Assembly: GCA_043765375.1 (NCBI GenBank)
Contig: JAYUJH010000041.1
Location: 3,814 to 67,813, forward strand
Direction: 5' to 3'
Length of the DNA: 64,000 nucleotides
From: JAYUJH01 sp043765375
GTDB lineage: Bacteria > Pseudomonadota > Alphaproteobacteria > Rickettsiales > UBA998
Within the stretch, counting starts at the first letter, position 1; each line of letters opens with the position of its first letter. Shown piece by piece: positions 8,330 to 17,795 of this stretch. Below the pieces are notes generated by a model. That model was not told the origin of the DNA and searched no databases. It was given only the letters and a program-made list of their open reading frames with translations. The position numbers and the translations under genes were made by a program.

Positions 8330-9570
8330 CAACAATGCTGGAGATGGGCAAAAAAGCAAAAGCGGCTTACAGAGTTTTGTCATTAGCAGGTTCTGCGCAA
8401 AAAAACACGGCGTTGCAAGCATCAGCAAAGGCGTTGCTTGAACGAAATGCGCAAATAATCGCCGCTAATCATATTGATATGGACAATGGACGCAATAAAC
8501 AATTATCCGCTGCTATGTTGGATAGGTTGCACTTGAACGAGGCTCGCATTAAAGCAATCAGTGATGGTATGTTGGCGATTGCTTTAATGCCAGATCCTGT
8601 TGGGTGTGAATTGGAGGCTTGGGATCGTCCAAGTGGGTTGCATATTCGTAAAGTCACAGTCCCGCTTGGGGTGATTGGTATCATCTATGAATCCCGCCCG
8701 AACGTCACCGCAGATGCAGGGGCAATATGTCTGAAATCAGGGAATGCAGCGATTTTGCGGGCGGGGGCGGATAGTTTGCACTCGTCGCAAGCGATTATGG
8801 AGTGTTTGCGCATCGGTTTGGTGCAATCTGGTTTGCCTGAAGATTGCTTGCAATTAGTGCAATCAGTTGATCGGGCGATAGTTGGTGAAATGTTGCAATT
8901 GGTTGATTATATTGATGTGATTGTGCCTCGTGGTGGCAAAAGCCTAACTGCACGAGTGGATAGCGAATCTCGCATTCCAACGATTTTGCATCTTGATGGT
9001 AATTGTCATATTTATGTTCACGCAGCAGCAGATTTAGCCAAAACTTTGCGAGTGGTGAATAATGCAAAATTGCGCCGCACTGGGGTTTGTGGGGCGGCAG
9101 AATCATTATTAATTGATGCAGAAATTGCGTCCGAATTTTTACCCGCTATCATTAATGCTCTTCCGCAAGTGGAAATTAGAGGTGACGCTGCCGCAATGAC
9201 AATTGACCCTCGTATTGTGCCAGCAAATGATGAAGATTGGAGCAGTGAATATTTGGATAAAATTATTTCAGTCAAAATTGTAGCAAATGTTTGTGATGCC
9301 GCTAAACATATTAACCAATATGGCTCACATCATACTGATTGCATCATCACAGAAGATGCAAATATTGCAGCACAATTTTTGGCAAATGTGGATAGTGCAA
9401 TCGTCATGCACAATACTTCCACTCAATTTGCTGATGGCGGAGAGTTTGGTATGGGGGCAGAAATTGGTATTTCAACTGGGCGTTTGCATGCAAGGGGGCC
9501 AGTTGGTGCGGCGCAATTAGTCACTTATAAATATGTGGTAACAAGTGATGGTGCTTTGCGTGCCGTTTAA
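8326..9570 (+). CDS. proA: Gamma-glutamyl phosphate reductase
   Basis: NADPH-dependent enzyme that reduces gamma-glutamyl phosphate to glutamate semialdehyde, the second step of proline synthesis; cytosolic, aldehyde-dehydrogenase superfamily. The frame is open further upstream, but ATG 8326 overlaps the bcp stop as ATGA and gives the expected start MTTMLEMGKKAKAA, 414 residues. Signatures: VPLGVIGIIYESRPNVT near 105-121, CLKSGNAAILRAG, IVPRGGKSL, and NNAKLRRTGVCGAAE near 245-260 carrying the catalytic Cys. The end, GEFGMGAEIGISTGRLHARGPVG, is typical. proB is not in the window. Confidence 0.97.
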   Translation: MTTMLEMGKKAKAAYRVLSLAGSAQKNTALQASAKALLERNAQIIAANHIDMDNGRNKQLSAAMLDRLHLNEARIKAISDGMLAIALMPDPVGCELEAWDRPSGLHIRKVTVPLGVIGIIYESRPNVTADAGAICLKSGNAAILRAGADSLHSSQAIMECLRIGLVQSGLPEDCLQLVQSVDRAIVGEMLQLVDYIDVIVPRGGKSLTARVDSESRIPTILHLDGNCHIYVHAAADLAKTLRVVNNAKLRRTGVCGAAESLLIDAEIASEFLPAIINALPQVEIRGDAAAMTIDPRIVPANDEDWSSEYLDKIISVKIVANVCDAAKHINQYGSHHTDCIITEDANIAAQFLANVDSAIVMHNTSTQFADGGEFGMGAEIGISTGRLHARGPVGAAQLVTYKYVVTSDGALRAV

Positions 9571-9661
9571 TATGGTTCATAATTTTTCACTCATTGCATT
9601 TTATTGATAAATAAAAATATGGTTGGTGCAATTATAGCTTGCCTTATCTAGCTCAATTGAC

Positions 9662-10291
9662 TCACCTCACATATCGTAGCAATTCTGCTGCCATTTTCTC
9701 TGCGGAATCTTCTTGAGTAAAATGCGTGATATATTTACCAGTTTTGTCCATCAAATAGATAAAATCGGAATGATTAATATTACCATTTTTCGTAAGCAAT
9801 TTCCCCGCTTCATAATAAACTTTGAATGCGTTCGCTGCTTGTTTAGTTTGCGCTTCCGTCCCAGTTAATGCCATGAAACTTGGGTGAAAATTGCTGATAT
9901 ATTCTCGCATAACTGAGGGATTATCGTGATTTGGGTCAATGCTAATGAAAATTGGGCGCACATCATCGCTTAAGTTACCAATTTTATCCAACGCATTTGT
10001 TATATTTCCAAGTGTAGTTGGGCAAACTGCGGGGCAGGAAGTAAAACCAAAATATACCAGTGAAAAATATCCCTGCAAAATAGATTCATCAACTTTATTT
10101 TCATTCGCATCAATCAGTTGGAACTTTCCTCCAATTTCAGCCTCGCCTGTGGTTGGAGATCGCCTATTTTGTTGCTTACCAATTCCTGCTTCACCCTCAC
10201 CAATATTTGGTATGGGTTGAATTGTCCAAACGGCAAGCCCTGCTGCTGCAATCAACGCCAAACTGATAATCAAACTTAGATATTTACGCAT
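9662..10291 (-). CDS. SCO1/SenC/PrrC family copper chaperone
   Basis: Membrane-anchored thioredoxin-fold protein that delivers copper to the CuA site of cytochrome c oxidase or acts as a thiol reductase facing the periplasm. The 209 residues begin with a single membrane anchor (about 5-24). The copper site is visible: the CxxxC motif in FTSCPAVCPTT (about residues 85-91) and the distal His in NINHSDFIYL near 172. It ends the minus-strand run that begins with the type I secretion genes, 36 bases after the HlyD-like gene, so it may simply be the last gene of that transcript. No oxidase genes are in the window. Confidence 0.93.
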   Translation of the reverse strand: MRKYLSLIISLALIAAAGLAVWTIQPIPNIGEGEAGIGKQQNRRSPTTGEAEIGGKFQLIDANENKVDESILQGYFSLVYFGFTSCPAVCPTTLGNITNALDKIGNLSDDVRPIFISIDPNHDNPSVMREYISNFHPSFMALTGTEAQTKQAANAFKVYYEAGKLLTKNGNINHSDFIYLMDKTGKYITHFTQEDSAEKMAAELLRYVR

Positions 10292-10327
10292 ATATGCCCC
10301 TTATGCTTCCTTATTCTTCACGAAATG

Positions 10328-11803
10328 TTATTCTTCACGGAATGATTTGCTAAATGAATCACGAATTGGCGAAAATAAATATTGCAACAAAGTGCGCTCA
10401 CCCGTAACAATTAACACATCTGTTGGCATTCCGGGATATAATTCTACATTATCAAGATGGCTCAATTCATCGCTATCAACTACAACACGAGCTTTATAAT
10501 ATGATGTTCCACGTTGCAAATCATCAAATCTATCAGCTGAAATATTCGCAACTCGCCCCTTGATTGGTGGCACAAACCTTGCTTTGTAAGCACTGAGGCG
10601 CACACTTGCTTCCAGCCCATCACGCACTACATCAATATCTTGCGGTTGAACCATCGCTTCCACGATTAGCGCATCATCTTTTGGAATAATATCCATCAAT
10701 TTATCACCGGGTTTAATCACCCCACCGACCGTATGCACTTGTAAATCCGTCACTTTGCCCGTTAATGGTGCAACGATATTAATACGGGTGAAGGTATCTT
10801 CACTCGCACGAATGCGCTCTTCAATGTCGGATAAGTTTGCCTGCGTTTCCTTGAACTCAACGTTCACCTCATTCAAAAAACTGTTGCTGGTATTGATTAT
10901 TTCAATCTCAGATTCGCCAATGCTTTGACGCGCCCGAGATACTCCCGCTACCGCCTCGCCCAAAGATCCTTCCAGCGCAGATTTTTGCCGTTGCAATGAT
11001 AGCAACCGAGATTTCGGCGCATTATTATTTGCCACCAACTGAGCCACTGATTGAATCTCTTGATTCACAAATCCAATTTGGTTACGGCTTGACGATGCTT
11101 GCGATTCCAATCCTCGTATTTCATCTTTATATTGCTGAATCTTTTGACGATGAATAGCAATTTTTCCTTTCACACTATTGCGCCTTGAATCAAATAATCT
11201 GCGCTGATTTTCTAGTGATTCCCTCGCCGTTATATCCGTTTGTTCAATATCAGTTAAATCTTTGCTAAATGGTATTTCACCCAAATCATCACGTTCGGCA
11301 ATCAGCCTCGCCTCCGTTGCTTTGAGTGTTAAATATTGTTTGCGCACTAGTTCAAACCGAGCTTTAGCTGTTGTTTCATCTAGTCGCACTAAAATATCAC
11401 CTTTATTAACCGCCTGTCCCTCACGCACCATGATTGCATCAACAATTCCACCCTCCAAATGCTGAATGGTTTTTTTGTTGCTATCCAAAATTACTCGCCC
11501 AGGTGCAATCGCCGCACTATCCAGCGGAGCAATTGCTGACCATAGGCCAAATACGCCAAATAACAAACCAATTCCAACCAAACCAATTGAAATTGATTTG
11601 CGGGCGAAATATTCAGGGGAATCAGGGTTGATTTTGCTTGGTAGGGGAGTCAACCATTGTGAAACCGCATCAATTTTCTTAATCAAACTATCCGTTGTTT
11701 TGTTTGAAACTGGGCTTGAAACTGCACTAGCTGAAGATTTTTGAGCAGGTAGATTTTTTGATGATTTAGCATTAGCGGGCAATTGAGGGGAATTATTATC
11801 CAT
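10328..11803 (-). CDS. Type I secretion periplasmic adaptor, HlyD family
   Basis: Membrane fusion protein linking an inner-membrane ABC exporter to a TolC-like outer-membrane channel. The 491 residues have a Ser/Lys/Pro-rich cytosolic N-terminus, one membrane segment at about 75-94 (SIGLVGIGLLFGVFGLWSA), a lipoyl-type half motif with VILDSNKKTIQHLEGGIV, a long coiled-coil hairpin (about 150-320), then the second lipoyl half with VAPLTGKVTDLQVHTVGG and a beta-barrel. PGMPTDVLIVTGERTLLQYL close to the C-terminus is typical of the HlyD/PrtE/AprE family. It follows the ABC exporter gene by 83 bases. No TolC gene or RTX substrate is nearby. Confidence 0.95.
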   Translation of the reverse strand: MDNNSPQLPANAKSSKNLPAQKSSASAVSSPVSNKTTDSLIKKIDAVSQWLTPLPSKINPDSPEYFARKSISIGLVGIGLLFGVFGLWSAIAPLDSAAIAPGRVILDSNKKTIQHLEGGIVDAIMVREGQAVNKGDILVRLDETTAKARFELVRKQYLTLKATEARLIAERDDLGEIPFSKDLTDIEQTDITARESLENQRRLFDSRRNSVKGKIAIHRQKIQQYKDEIRGLESQASSSRNQIGFVNQEIQSVAQLVANNNAPKSRLLSLQRQKSALEGSLGEAVAGVSRARQSIGESEIEIINTSNSFLNEVNVEFKETQANLSDIEERIRASEDTFTRINIVAPLTGKVTDLQVHTVGGVIKPGDKLMDIIPKDDALIVEAMVQPQDIDVVRDGLEASVRLSAYKARFVPPIKGRVANISADRFDDLQRGTSYYKARVVVDSDELSHLDNVELYPGMPTDVLIVTGERTLLQYLFSPIRDSFSKSFREE

Positions 11804-11886
11804 GATATATACTCTGATATGATTTTATTTCTGCATCTATTTTTAGACGGCTAATATTTGCCAATTATGGTTGCTAATATTGAGAT

Positions 11887-13575
11887 TTAAGTTTGTTGAT
11901 ATTGACGGATAACTTCGGCGTTAGGACCAAATCTATCAATAATACCGTTTTTTAGCACCAACAACATATCAACATTAGCAACGATTGTTTGGCGATGTGC
12001 AACCACAATGAAAGTTGTTCCAGCTTGTTTCATGTTTTGCAAAGCTATCAACAAAGCACGCTCACCATCACCGTCCAAGTTGCTATTTGGTTCATCTAGC
12101 AACACGAATTTTGGATCACCATATAATGCCCGAGCCAAACCGATGCGCTGACGTTGTCCTGGTGATAAACTATTCATGCGAGGATTTACCTTGGTTTCAT
12201 AACCTTGAGGTAAGCGCAAAATCATCTCATGACATTCCGCCATTTTACACGCTTTGATCACTGCTTCCATTGGTGCATTTTTGTTCATTCTGGCGATATT
12301 ATCCTTAATTGTTCCCGTGAATAAATCAACCGACTGTGGCATATATCCCACATATTGACCGAAATTAGCACGATTCCATTTGAATGTCTCCGCTCCATCT
12401 AAACGCACTGCTCCATGAGATGGTGGCAATAATCCGATAATCAACTTGGATAATGTTGATTTTCCTGCCGCCGATGGGCCAATAATTCCAAGCGATTGTC
12501 CCGCTGCCAAAGAAAAAGTAACTCCCTTGATGATTGGTGCAGTATTTGGTGGCGTAAATATGATATTCTCAACTGATAATGCGCCAGTTGGTTCAGGCAA
12601 TTCTAGCGTTCCCCGCTCAATTGTTCTGCCATTTGATAATGCATTATTCAAACGATTATATGAATCACGGGCGGAAATGAAACTCTTCCACATTGAAATT
12701 GCATTCTCAAATGGAGAGAGCGCACGTCCAACCAATATTGAGCTGGCAATCATTCCACCAACCGTCAACTCATTTTTCAGCGACAGGTAACCACCAATTC
12801 CAGTCACCGCAATTTGCACCACCAAGCGCAACACACGTGAAACTGATTGAATTAGGTTAGCCCGACGATTACCGTTAAGATTGTGGATTGAGGCGGCATC
12901 TTGATGTTCTTTCCAGGCGAGCTTGACATTCTCCATCATTCCCATTGCTTCAATTGCTTCAGCATTTCGCCCCGCAATATCCGCTAAAAAATGGCTATTA
13001 ATTTGCTCTTTGCTTGCTTCTTCAAACGGCTTGCGGGTGACAAGTTCATTAAGATAACCAAATAATAGCAAAATCACCAAGCCAATAACCGTGATGAAAC
13101 CGAGTATCGGATTAATTAAATATACCACGATAATAAATATTAGTGACCAAGGAATATCCATTAATGTAGCAACTGAACCTGTGATAAAACTGCGAATAGA
13201 AGTCATATCACGTTGATGTTGCGATGCGTTCACATATGACCCAAGTGATGATTTCACTACTGCATCTGCCAACAAATTAGGTGATATTTCTTGATCTAAC
13301 CATTCACTCACTGAAAGCAAAATAAGGTTACGAACAGCGAAAAACACTCCATAAAACACCAAACCAACAATCATGATGATGGTTAGCATGATTAATGTTT
13401 CAATGCTTCTGCTGGATAAAACCCGATCCAGCACTTGCAATGAATAAAGCGGCAATACCAACATTAACACATTGATGCACAAGCTAAATAACCCCGCATA
13501 TACAAATGCTCGTTTGGCTTTGCGCATATAAGGTTTGAGTGGATTATCTATAGATGTGTCAAAAATATCATTCAT
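11887..13575 (-). CDS. Type I secretion ABC transporter (PrtD/AprD-like permease-ATPase)
   Basis: Inner-membrane exporter that energises type I secretion. I take ATG 13575 (MNDIFDTSID) rather than the upstream in-frame codon at 13611, because it has a purine-rich stretch ahead and matches the family start; 562 residues. There is no N-terminal C39 peptidase domain. The transmembrane domain spans about 25-300 with around six helices. The ATPase domain has Walker A GPSAAGKST at about 366-374, the signature LSPGQRQRIG near 470, Walker B FVLLDEPNSNLD near 490-501, and the switch His in VVAHRQT. The partner adaptor follows. The two-component genes are just upstream on the same strand (45 bases), which suggests joint transcription. 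Confidence 0.95.
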   Translation of the reverse strand: MNDIFDTSIDNPLKPYMRKAKRAFVYAGLFSLCINVLMLVLPLYSLQVLDRVLSSRSIETLIMLTIIMIVGLVFYGVFFAVRNLILLSVSEWLDQEISPNLLADAVVKSSLGSYVNASQHQRDMTSIRSFITGSVATLMDIPWSLIFIIVVYLINPILGFITVIGLVILLLFGYLNELVTRKPFEEASKEQINSHFLADIAGRNAEAIEAMGMMENVKLAWKEHQDAASIHNLNGNRRANLIQSVSRVLRLVVQIAVTGIGGYLSLKNELTVGGMIASSILVGRALSPFENAISMWKSFISARDSYNRLNNALSNGRTIERGTLELPEPTGALSVENIIFTPPNTAPIIKGVTFSLAAGQSLGIIGPSAAGKSTLSKLIIGLLPPSHGAVRLDGAETFKWNRANFGQYVGYMPQSVDLFTGTIKDNIARMNKNAPMEAVIKACKMAECHEMILRLPQGYETKVNPRMNSLSPGQRQRIGLARALYGDPKFVLLDEPNSNLDGDGERALLIALQNMKQAGTTFIVVAHRQTIVANVDMLLVLKNGIIDRFGPNAEVIRQYQQT

Positions 13576-13620
13576 ACTCTGCAATCTAGCAAATAATATC
13601 AAAAAAGCCAATCAAATAAT

Positions 13621-14679
13621 TTATATTTTTGTGAAACTGGTTTGCAAGCAAAATCCTTGTTCGTTGCTATGAGCGATGATTTCACCGCAATGTAATTTGA
13701 TGATTGCCTGCACCAAACTAAGCCCCAACCCATTGCCTTGATGGCTAGTTCGGGCTGCATCAGTGCGATAAAAACGTTGAAAAATCCTATCCAAATGCTC
13801 CACTTGCACATGGCTACCACTATTTTTGATGGTAAATATTATTTCACTCGCATCACTTTGTAATGATAAATAAATATCCCCGCCTTCTGGTGCATATTTC
13901 ACCGCATTATCAATCATGTTAGCAAATGCTTGAAACAACAAATGACGATCGCCGAAAAAATCAGTTTTTTGTAAGTTAATATGCAGATTTTGCTGTTTTT
14001 CTGCCACTAATGGCTCGTAATATTCTGCTACATCTTCAATTAATTTATCAAGTTGCAACGCCTCTCCTTCGCTTCGCCACTTGCCCGATTCAATAGTGCG
14101 AATGCGTAGCAAGGCGGCAAAAGTTGCAAGTAAATGGTCAGCTTCCGCAATTAAATTGTCAACATCTTCTTCAATTTCCAACCCTTCCAACTCACTTTTA
14201 TCATGTAACATTTCCAACCGATTTTTCAGGCGAGTGAGTGGTGTGCGCAAATCATGAGCTATCATATCAGAAACTTGGCGAACTTCGTCCATTAAATGTT
14301 CAATCCGAGCGAATAATTGGTTGAGAATATCCGCTAATTTGGATAAATCGTCCCATGATCCAAAATATGGAATGCGCCCTGATAAATCACCAGTTTGAAT
14401 TACTTTATTCGCCGTATTTGCGATAATATTAATGCGATAAACTACCCTATCCGCAATATAAAATCCCCCAATAGCAAGGAAAAACAATAATGCAGATACG
14501 CCCCACCCAAGTGCAGTTACCAATTTATGGTTGCCGTTTATGCTTGTTTTTGTATATGCCAAATCCATAAAAAATAGCAATATTAGCACAGAAACGGTTA
14601 GCAATAACGTGAACAGCAAAGCCAGTGCAATGCTGGAGCTACGGCTTGGAGTGATGGATTTATGTGATAATTTATCCAT
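13621..14679 (-). CDS. Sensor histidine kinase, HAMP-HisKA-HATPase
   Basis: Inner-membrane sensor kinase of an OmpR-type two-component system. The 352 residues have two membrane helices (about 17-40 and 54-76) enclosing a very small periplasmic loop of about 13 residues, so it probably senses the membrane or a partner protein and not a soluble ligand. A HAMP linker follows (about 80-130). HisKA has the phospho-acceptor His142 in MIAHDLRTPLTRLKNR. The HATPase domain has NMIDNAVKYAPEGGD (N box) and GNGLGLSLV (G box). The gene starts 12 bases after its response regulator, so the pair is co-expressed. What it senses is unknown. Confidence 0.95.
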   Translation of the reverse strand: MDKLSHKSITPSRSSSIALALLFTLLLTVSVLILLFFMDLAYTKTSINGNHKLVTALGWGVSALLFFLAIGGFYIADRVVYRINIIANTANKVIQTGDLSGRIPYFGSWDDLSKLADILNQLFARIEHLMDEVRQVSDMIAHDLRTPLTRLKNRLEMLHDKSELEGLEIEEDVDNLIAEADHLLATFAALLRIRTIESGKWRSEGEALQLDKLIEDVAEYYEPLVAEKQQNLHINLQKTDFFGDRHLLFQAFANMIDNAVKYAPEGGDIYLSLQSDASEIIFTIKNSGSHVQVEHLDRIFQRFYRTDAARTSHQGNGLGLSLVQAIIKLHCGEIIAHSNEQGFCLQTSFTKI

Positions 14680-14691
14680 TATTATCGTGAA

Positions 14692-15366
14692 TTAATCGCT
14701 GATGACATAACCAGAACCACGCACAGTTTTGAGCAATGGCTTAGGGAAGTCATCATCAACTTTGCGACGCAAACGGCTAATATGCACATCAATCACATTT
14801 GTTTGTGGGTCAAAATGATAATGCCAAACATTTTCCAGCAACATAGTTCGGGTGACGATTTGTCCTTTATTACGCAATAAATATTCTAGCAGGCTGAACT
14901 CCCTCGCTTGAAGATTGAGTTTTTTGCCCCCTCTTGTCACTGAGCGAGAGAGCAAATCCATCTCCAAATCACCAACTTCCAGTTTTGTTAATGCCTCGCC
15001 ATCACCTTTATGGCGGCGAATTAATGCTTCAACCCGTGCGAGCAATTCAGTGAATGCGAATGGCTTAACAAGATAATCATCACCACCAGCTTTCAAACCT
15101 TGCACCCTATCATCAACTTCCGAAAGCGCGCTTAAAATAATGATTGGTGTGGTATTTCCAGCCCCTCGCAGGGTTTTCAAAATGGTTATTCCATCAATCG
15201 TTGGTAGCATACGGTCTAGGATAATTATCGGGTAATCATTAGTGGTTGCCATTAGCAATCCATCTTTGCCATCATGCGATATATCAGGCGAATGCCCTGA
15301 TTCTCGCAAGCCTTTGGCGATATATTCCGCTACATCTTTTTCATCTTCAATAATTAAAATCCGCAT
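14692..15366 (-). CDS. OmpR/PhoB-family response regulator
   Basis: DNA-binding response regulator partnered with the kinase that follows 12 bases later. The 224 residues comprise a receiver domain with the acidic pair at residues 8-9 (IIEDEKD), phospho-acceptor Asp51 in IIILDRMLP, the switch Thr/Ser region IIILSAL and Lys101 in YLVKPFAF, followed by a winged-helix effector domain (about 125-222) with REFSLLEYLLRNKGQIVTR and the recognition helix in NVIDVHISRLRRKVDDD. The upstream gene is an ABC-2 permease and the downstream genes a type I exporter, so the regulon may include envelope transport. Confidence 0.96.
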   Translation of the reverse strand: MRILIIEDEKDVAEYIAKGLRESGHSPDISHDGKDGLLMATTNDYPIIILDRMLPTIDGITILKTLRGAGNTTPIIILSALSEVDDRVQGLKAGGDDYLVKPFAFTELLARVEALIRRHKGDGEALTKLEVGDLEMDLLSRSVTRGGKKLNLQAREFSLLEYLLRNKGQIVTRTMLLENVWHYHFDPQTNVIDVHISRLRRKVDDDFPKPLLKTVRGSGYVISD

Positions 15367-15399
15367 ATTCCCTCATTATACTTATATATATATCAAAAA

Positions 15400-16197
15400 T
15401 TAACTTTTCATGCGCCAACCAATTGCGAATAAATGCTGCACCAGCAACCATAAACCCGTATTAATGCACAACATTATTATAATTCCTATATTGATATTGC
15501 CGTCACTATGCCCTGTCATTGCAAACCTAAACCCGTCTATCATATAGAAAAATGGATTATATAAGCTGATATTTCGCCATGTTTCAGGCAGGCTTTGAAT
15601 GGAATAAAAAGTGCCAGAAAGAAACGAAAGTGGGGTGATAATGTAGTTAGTGAAAGCTGCTAATTGATCAAACCCACTTGCATAAACTCCGCCAAGCATT
15701 CCAAGCGAGGCAAGCATCATACTCGCTGTTATCACATAGAATATTGCAAGTGGAATGCTGTGAATGCTAAGTGGAACAAATATATATACCCCAATCATCA
15801 CGGCGATTCCCACCATTAATCCACGGGTAATTCCACCCGCAACAATCCCTAAAGTTATCTCCCAACCTTTCAGTGGTGGCATCAGATAATCAATAATTAC
15901 CCCTTGGATTTTACCTAATATTAACGATGATGAAGAATTGGCAAATGAGTTCTGCACCACTGCCATCATAACCAGCCCCGCTGCCACAAATTGGCTAAAC
16001 GGCATTCCCGCAACCATGCGTTTATCCCCGCCTAATGCTAAGGTTAGCACAGCAAGGAATAACAAAGTTGTTACAACGGGAGCAATTATTGTTTGATTCC
16101 ACACCTTCATGAACCGCCAAGTTTCCCTGCGATAAACCGTCCAAACTCCCAACCAATTTGCCCCTGCGCTGATATTATGCTGCATGTTGTTTGCCAT
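15400..16197 (-). CDS. ABC-2 type transporter permease
   Basis: Membrane subunit of an ABC-2 exporter. ATG 16197 (MANNMQHN) gives 265 residues and sits 4 bases after the stop of the preceding gene. A longer frame starting at 16260 would overlap that gene by about 60 bases and is less likely. There are about six hydrophobic helices, from TIIAPVVTTLLFLAVLTLAL (near 40-60) to the C-terminal IIIMLCINTGLWLLVQHLFA. The segment GTFYSIQSLPETWRNISLYNPFFYMIDGFR, given here only as the family-typical region around residues 200-230, marks the YadH/DrrB-like branch. No matching ATPase gene adjoins it, so the ATPase must be encoded elsewhere. The substrate is unknown. Confidence 0.9.
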   Translation of the reverse strand: MANNMQHNISAGANWLGVWTVYRRETWRFMKVWNQTIIAPVVTTLLFLAVLTLALGGDKRMVAGMPFSQFVAAGLVMMAVVQNSFANSSSSLILGKIQGVIIDYLMPPLKGWEITLGIVAGGITRGLMVGIAVMIGVYIFVPLSIHSIPLAIFYVITASMMLASLGMLGGVYASGFDQLAAFTNYIITPLSFLSGTFYSIQSLPETWRNISLYNPFFYMIDGFRFAMTGHSDGNINIGIIIMLCINTGLWLLVQHLFAIGWRMKS

Positions 16198-16201
16198 AAA
16201 G

Positions 16202-16603
16202 TTACTTAAACCCAAGCTCTTCAGGTGAAAAATAAAAATAAACCGTATGTTTTTCTCCATCTGAAAGATAAACTTGTTTCTGACCTTTTATTTCTTTTGA
16301 ATGTAATTCCAAAGAGCCATCTCTTTTTAATTTCCAATCTTTATTGATTGTAACCTTAGCTCCTTTGATTAAGCCAGCACGAACTCCTTGAAGAAAAATA
16401 TTTTCAATTTCTTCGTCTATTCCTTCAGATAATTCATTAAAAAGTGAAGCGTTTATTTTTTCTTTTATTTTTGCAATTGCGTCCTTAAATCTTTCAGAAG
16501 GACTATAACCAACAATTCCAACAATATCTAAATCATTTTCAAATGTGCTTATTGCTTTTTCTAATGTTTTAGACGAACCCTTCATTTCATGATAATTATT
16601 CAT
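16202..16603 (-). CDS. Hypothetical 133-residue protein
   Basis: A soluble, mixed-charge protein that I cannot assign. Helical N-terminal half (about 10-70) with KTLEKAISTFENDLDI and SERFKDAIAKIKEKI, then a beta-rich C-terminal half with KVTINKDWKLKRDGSLELH and HTVYFYFSPEELGFK. The sequence is poorer in GC than the metabolic genes on either side and its codon use looks like the other unknown genes in the window. It lies between gapdh and the ABC-2 permease on the same strand, with 27 and 4 bases of spacing, so it is probably an insertion into an older operon or an addition to its promoter-proximal end. Confidence 0.6.
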   Translation of the reverse strand: MNNYHEMKGSSKTLEKAISTFENDLDIVGIVGYSPSERFKDAIAKIKEKINASLFNELSEGIDEEIENIFLQGVRAGLIKGAKVTINKDWKLKRDGSLELHSKEIKGQKQVYLSDGEKHTVYFYFSPEELGFK

Positions 16604-16630
16604 ATCTTTTTCCCATTAATTTAATTTTAA

Positions 16631-17653
16631 TTATGCTGCACGTTGTTTACTCAATTCGTCACTTAAATATCTCGCAACTTCAAGCATTCGGCAGCTAAAT
16701 CCCCACTCATTATCATACCATGATGCAATGCGCCCAAGTTTGCCACCAATCACATAAATGGAACTTAAATCCACAATGCTGCTGTTAGGGTTATGGGTGA
16801 AATCTATTGATACTAGCGGTTCATCACAAACTGAAAGCACGCCTTTCATTGCACCATTTGCCGCTTTGATACATGCTTCTTTGATAGCCTCAACACTGAT
16901 TGGCTTAACCGCATTAAATGTCAAATCCACGATGGAAACGTTTGGGGTTGGCACACGAATTGCCGTTCCGTCTAGCTTGCCGTTTAATTCAGGTAGCACC
17001 GCCCCTAAAGCTTTAGCAGCTCCCGTTGATGTTGGAATCATGGACATTGCGGCAGCCCTTGCACGGCGCAAATCTGCATGTCCCGCATCAACGATATTTT
17101 GGTCATTCGTATATGAATGAATTGTCGTCATAAAACCGCTTTCAATTCCGAATGTATCATTCAATATTTTTGCCAGTGGTGCTAGGCAATTGGTGGTGCA
17201 TGAACCATTGGAAATTATCAAATCATTTGCTGAAATTGTCTGATGATTAACGCCATAAACCACTGTTTTGATATCATCTTTGGCGGGAGCTGATAAAATC
17301 ACCTTTTTTGCTCCACCAGCGAGGTGCAGTTTCAATTTCTCTGCGTCAGTGAATAACCCTGTGCATTCCAGCACAATATCCACCCCGAACTTATCCCAAC
17401 CAATATCAGCGGGATTGCGTTGTTGCGTCACGGCGAAAGTTTGCCTGCCAAACGTTATTTCATCACCCTTATGTGAAACTCCACCATTAAATCTGCCATG
17501 AACTGAATCATATTTCAACAAGTGAGTTAGGCTCTCAATTGGAGCTAAATCATTAACCGCAGCTACTTTAATATCGTTATAGCCCTGCTCTTCCAATGCG
17601 CGCAAAACGCTTCTGCCAATTCTACCAAGTCCATTAATTCCAATCGTTACCAT
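16631..17653 (-). CDS. gap: Glyceraldehyde-3-phosphate dehydrogenase
   Basis: Glycolytic/gluconeogenic enzyme converting glyceraldehyde-3-phosphate to 1,3-bisphosphoglycerate with NAD(P). I chose ATG 17653 because an AAAGGA ribosome binding site precedes it and MVTIGINGLGRIGRS is the family N-terminus; the frame runs on upstream to 17707 without conserved sequence. 340 residues. Signatures: Rossmann GxGxxG in GINGLGRIGR, the active-site segment SNGSCTTNCLAP with catalytic Cys near 156, HSYTNDQNIVD with the partner His, RRARAAAMSMIPTSTGAA, and WYDNEWGFSCRM at the C-terminus. The family assignment is certain. Confidence 0.98.
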   Translation of the reverse strand: MVTIGINGLGRIGRSVLRALEEQGYNDIKVAAVNDLAPIESLTHLLKYDSVHGRFNGGVSHKGDEITFGRQTFAVTQQRNPADIGWDKFGVDIVLECTGLFTDAEKLKLHLAGGAKKVILSAPAKDDIKTVVYGVNHQTISANDLIISNGSCTTNCLAPLAKILNDTFGIESGFMTTIHSYTNDQNIVDAGHADLRRARAAAMSMIPTSTGAAKALGAVLPELNGKLDGTAIRVPTPNVSIVDLTFNAVKPISVEAIKEACIKAANGAMKGVLSVCDEPLVSIDFTHNPNSSIVDLSSIYVIGGKLGRIASWYDNEWGFSCRMLEVARYLSDELSKQRAA

Positions 17654-17795
17654 GATTTTTTCCTTTATTACAAATATATTTATGAACATCATTACAACAT
17701 TTTGCAAAGTAGTTCAACTGCTATAACCAAGTTATACATAGAATTATAAAATTATTTTGATTGTATTTTTGCACAAATGTTTTAAGTGATATTTT

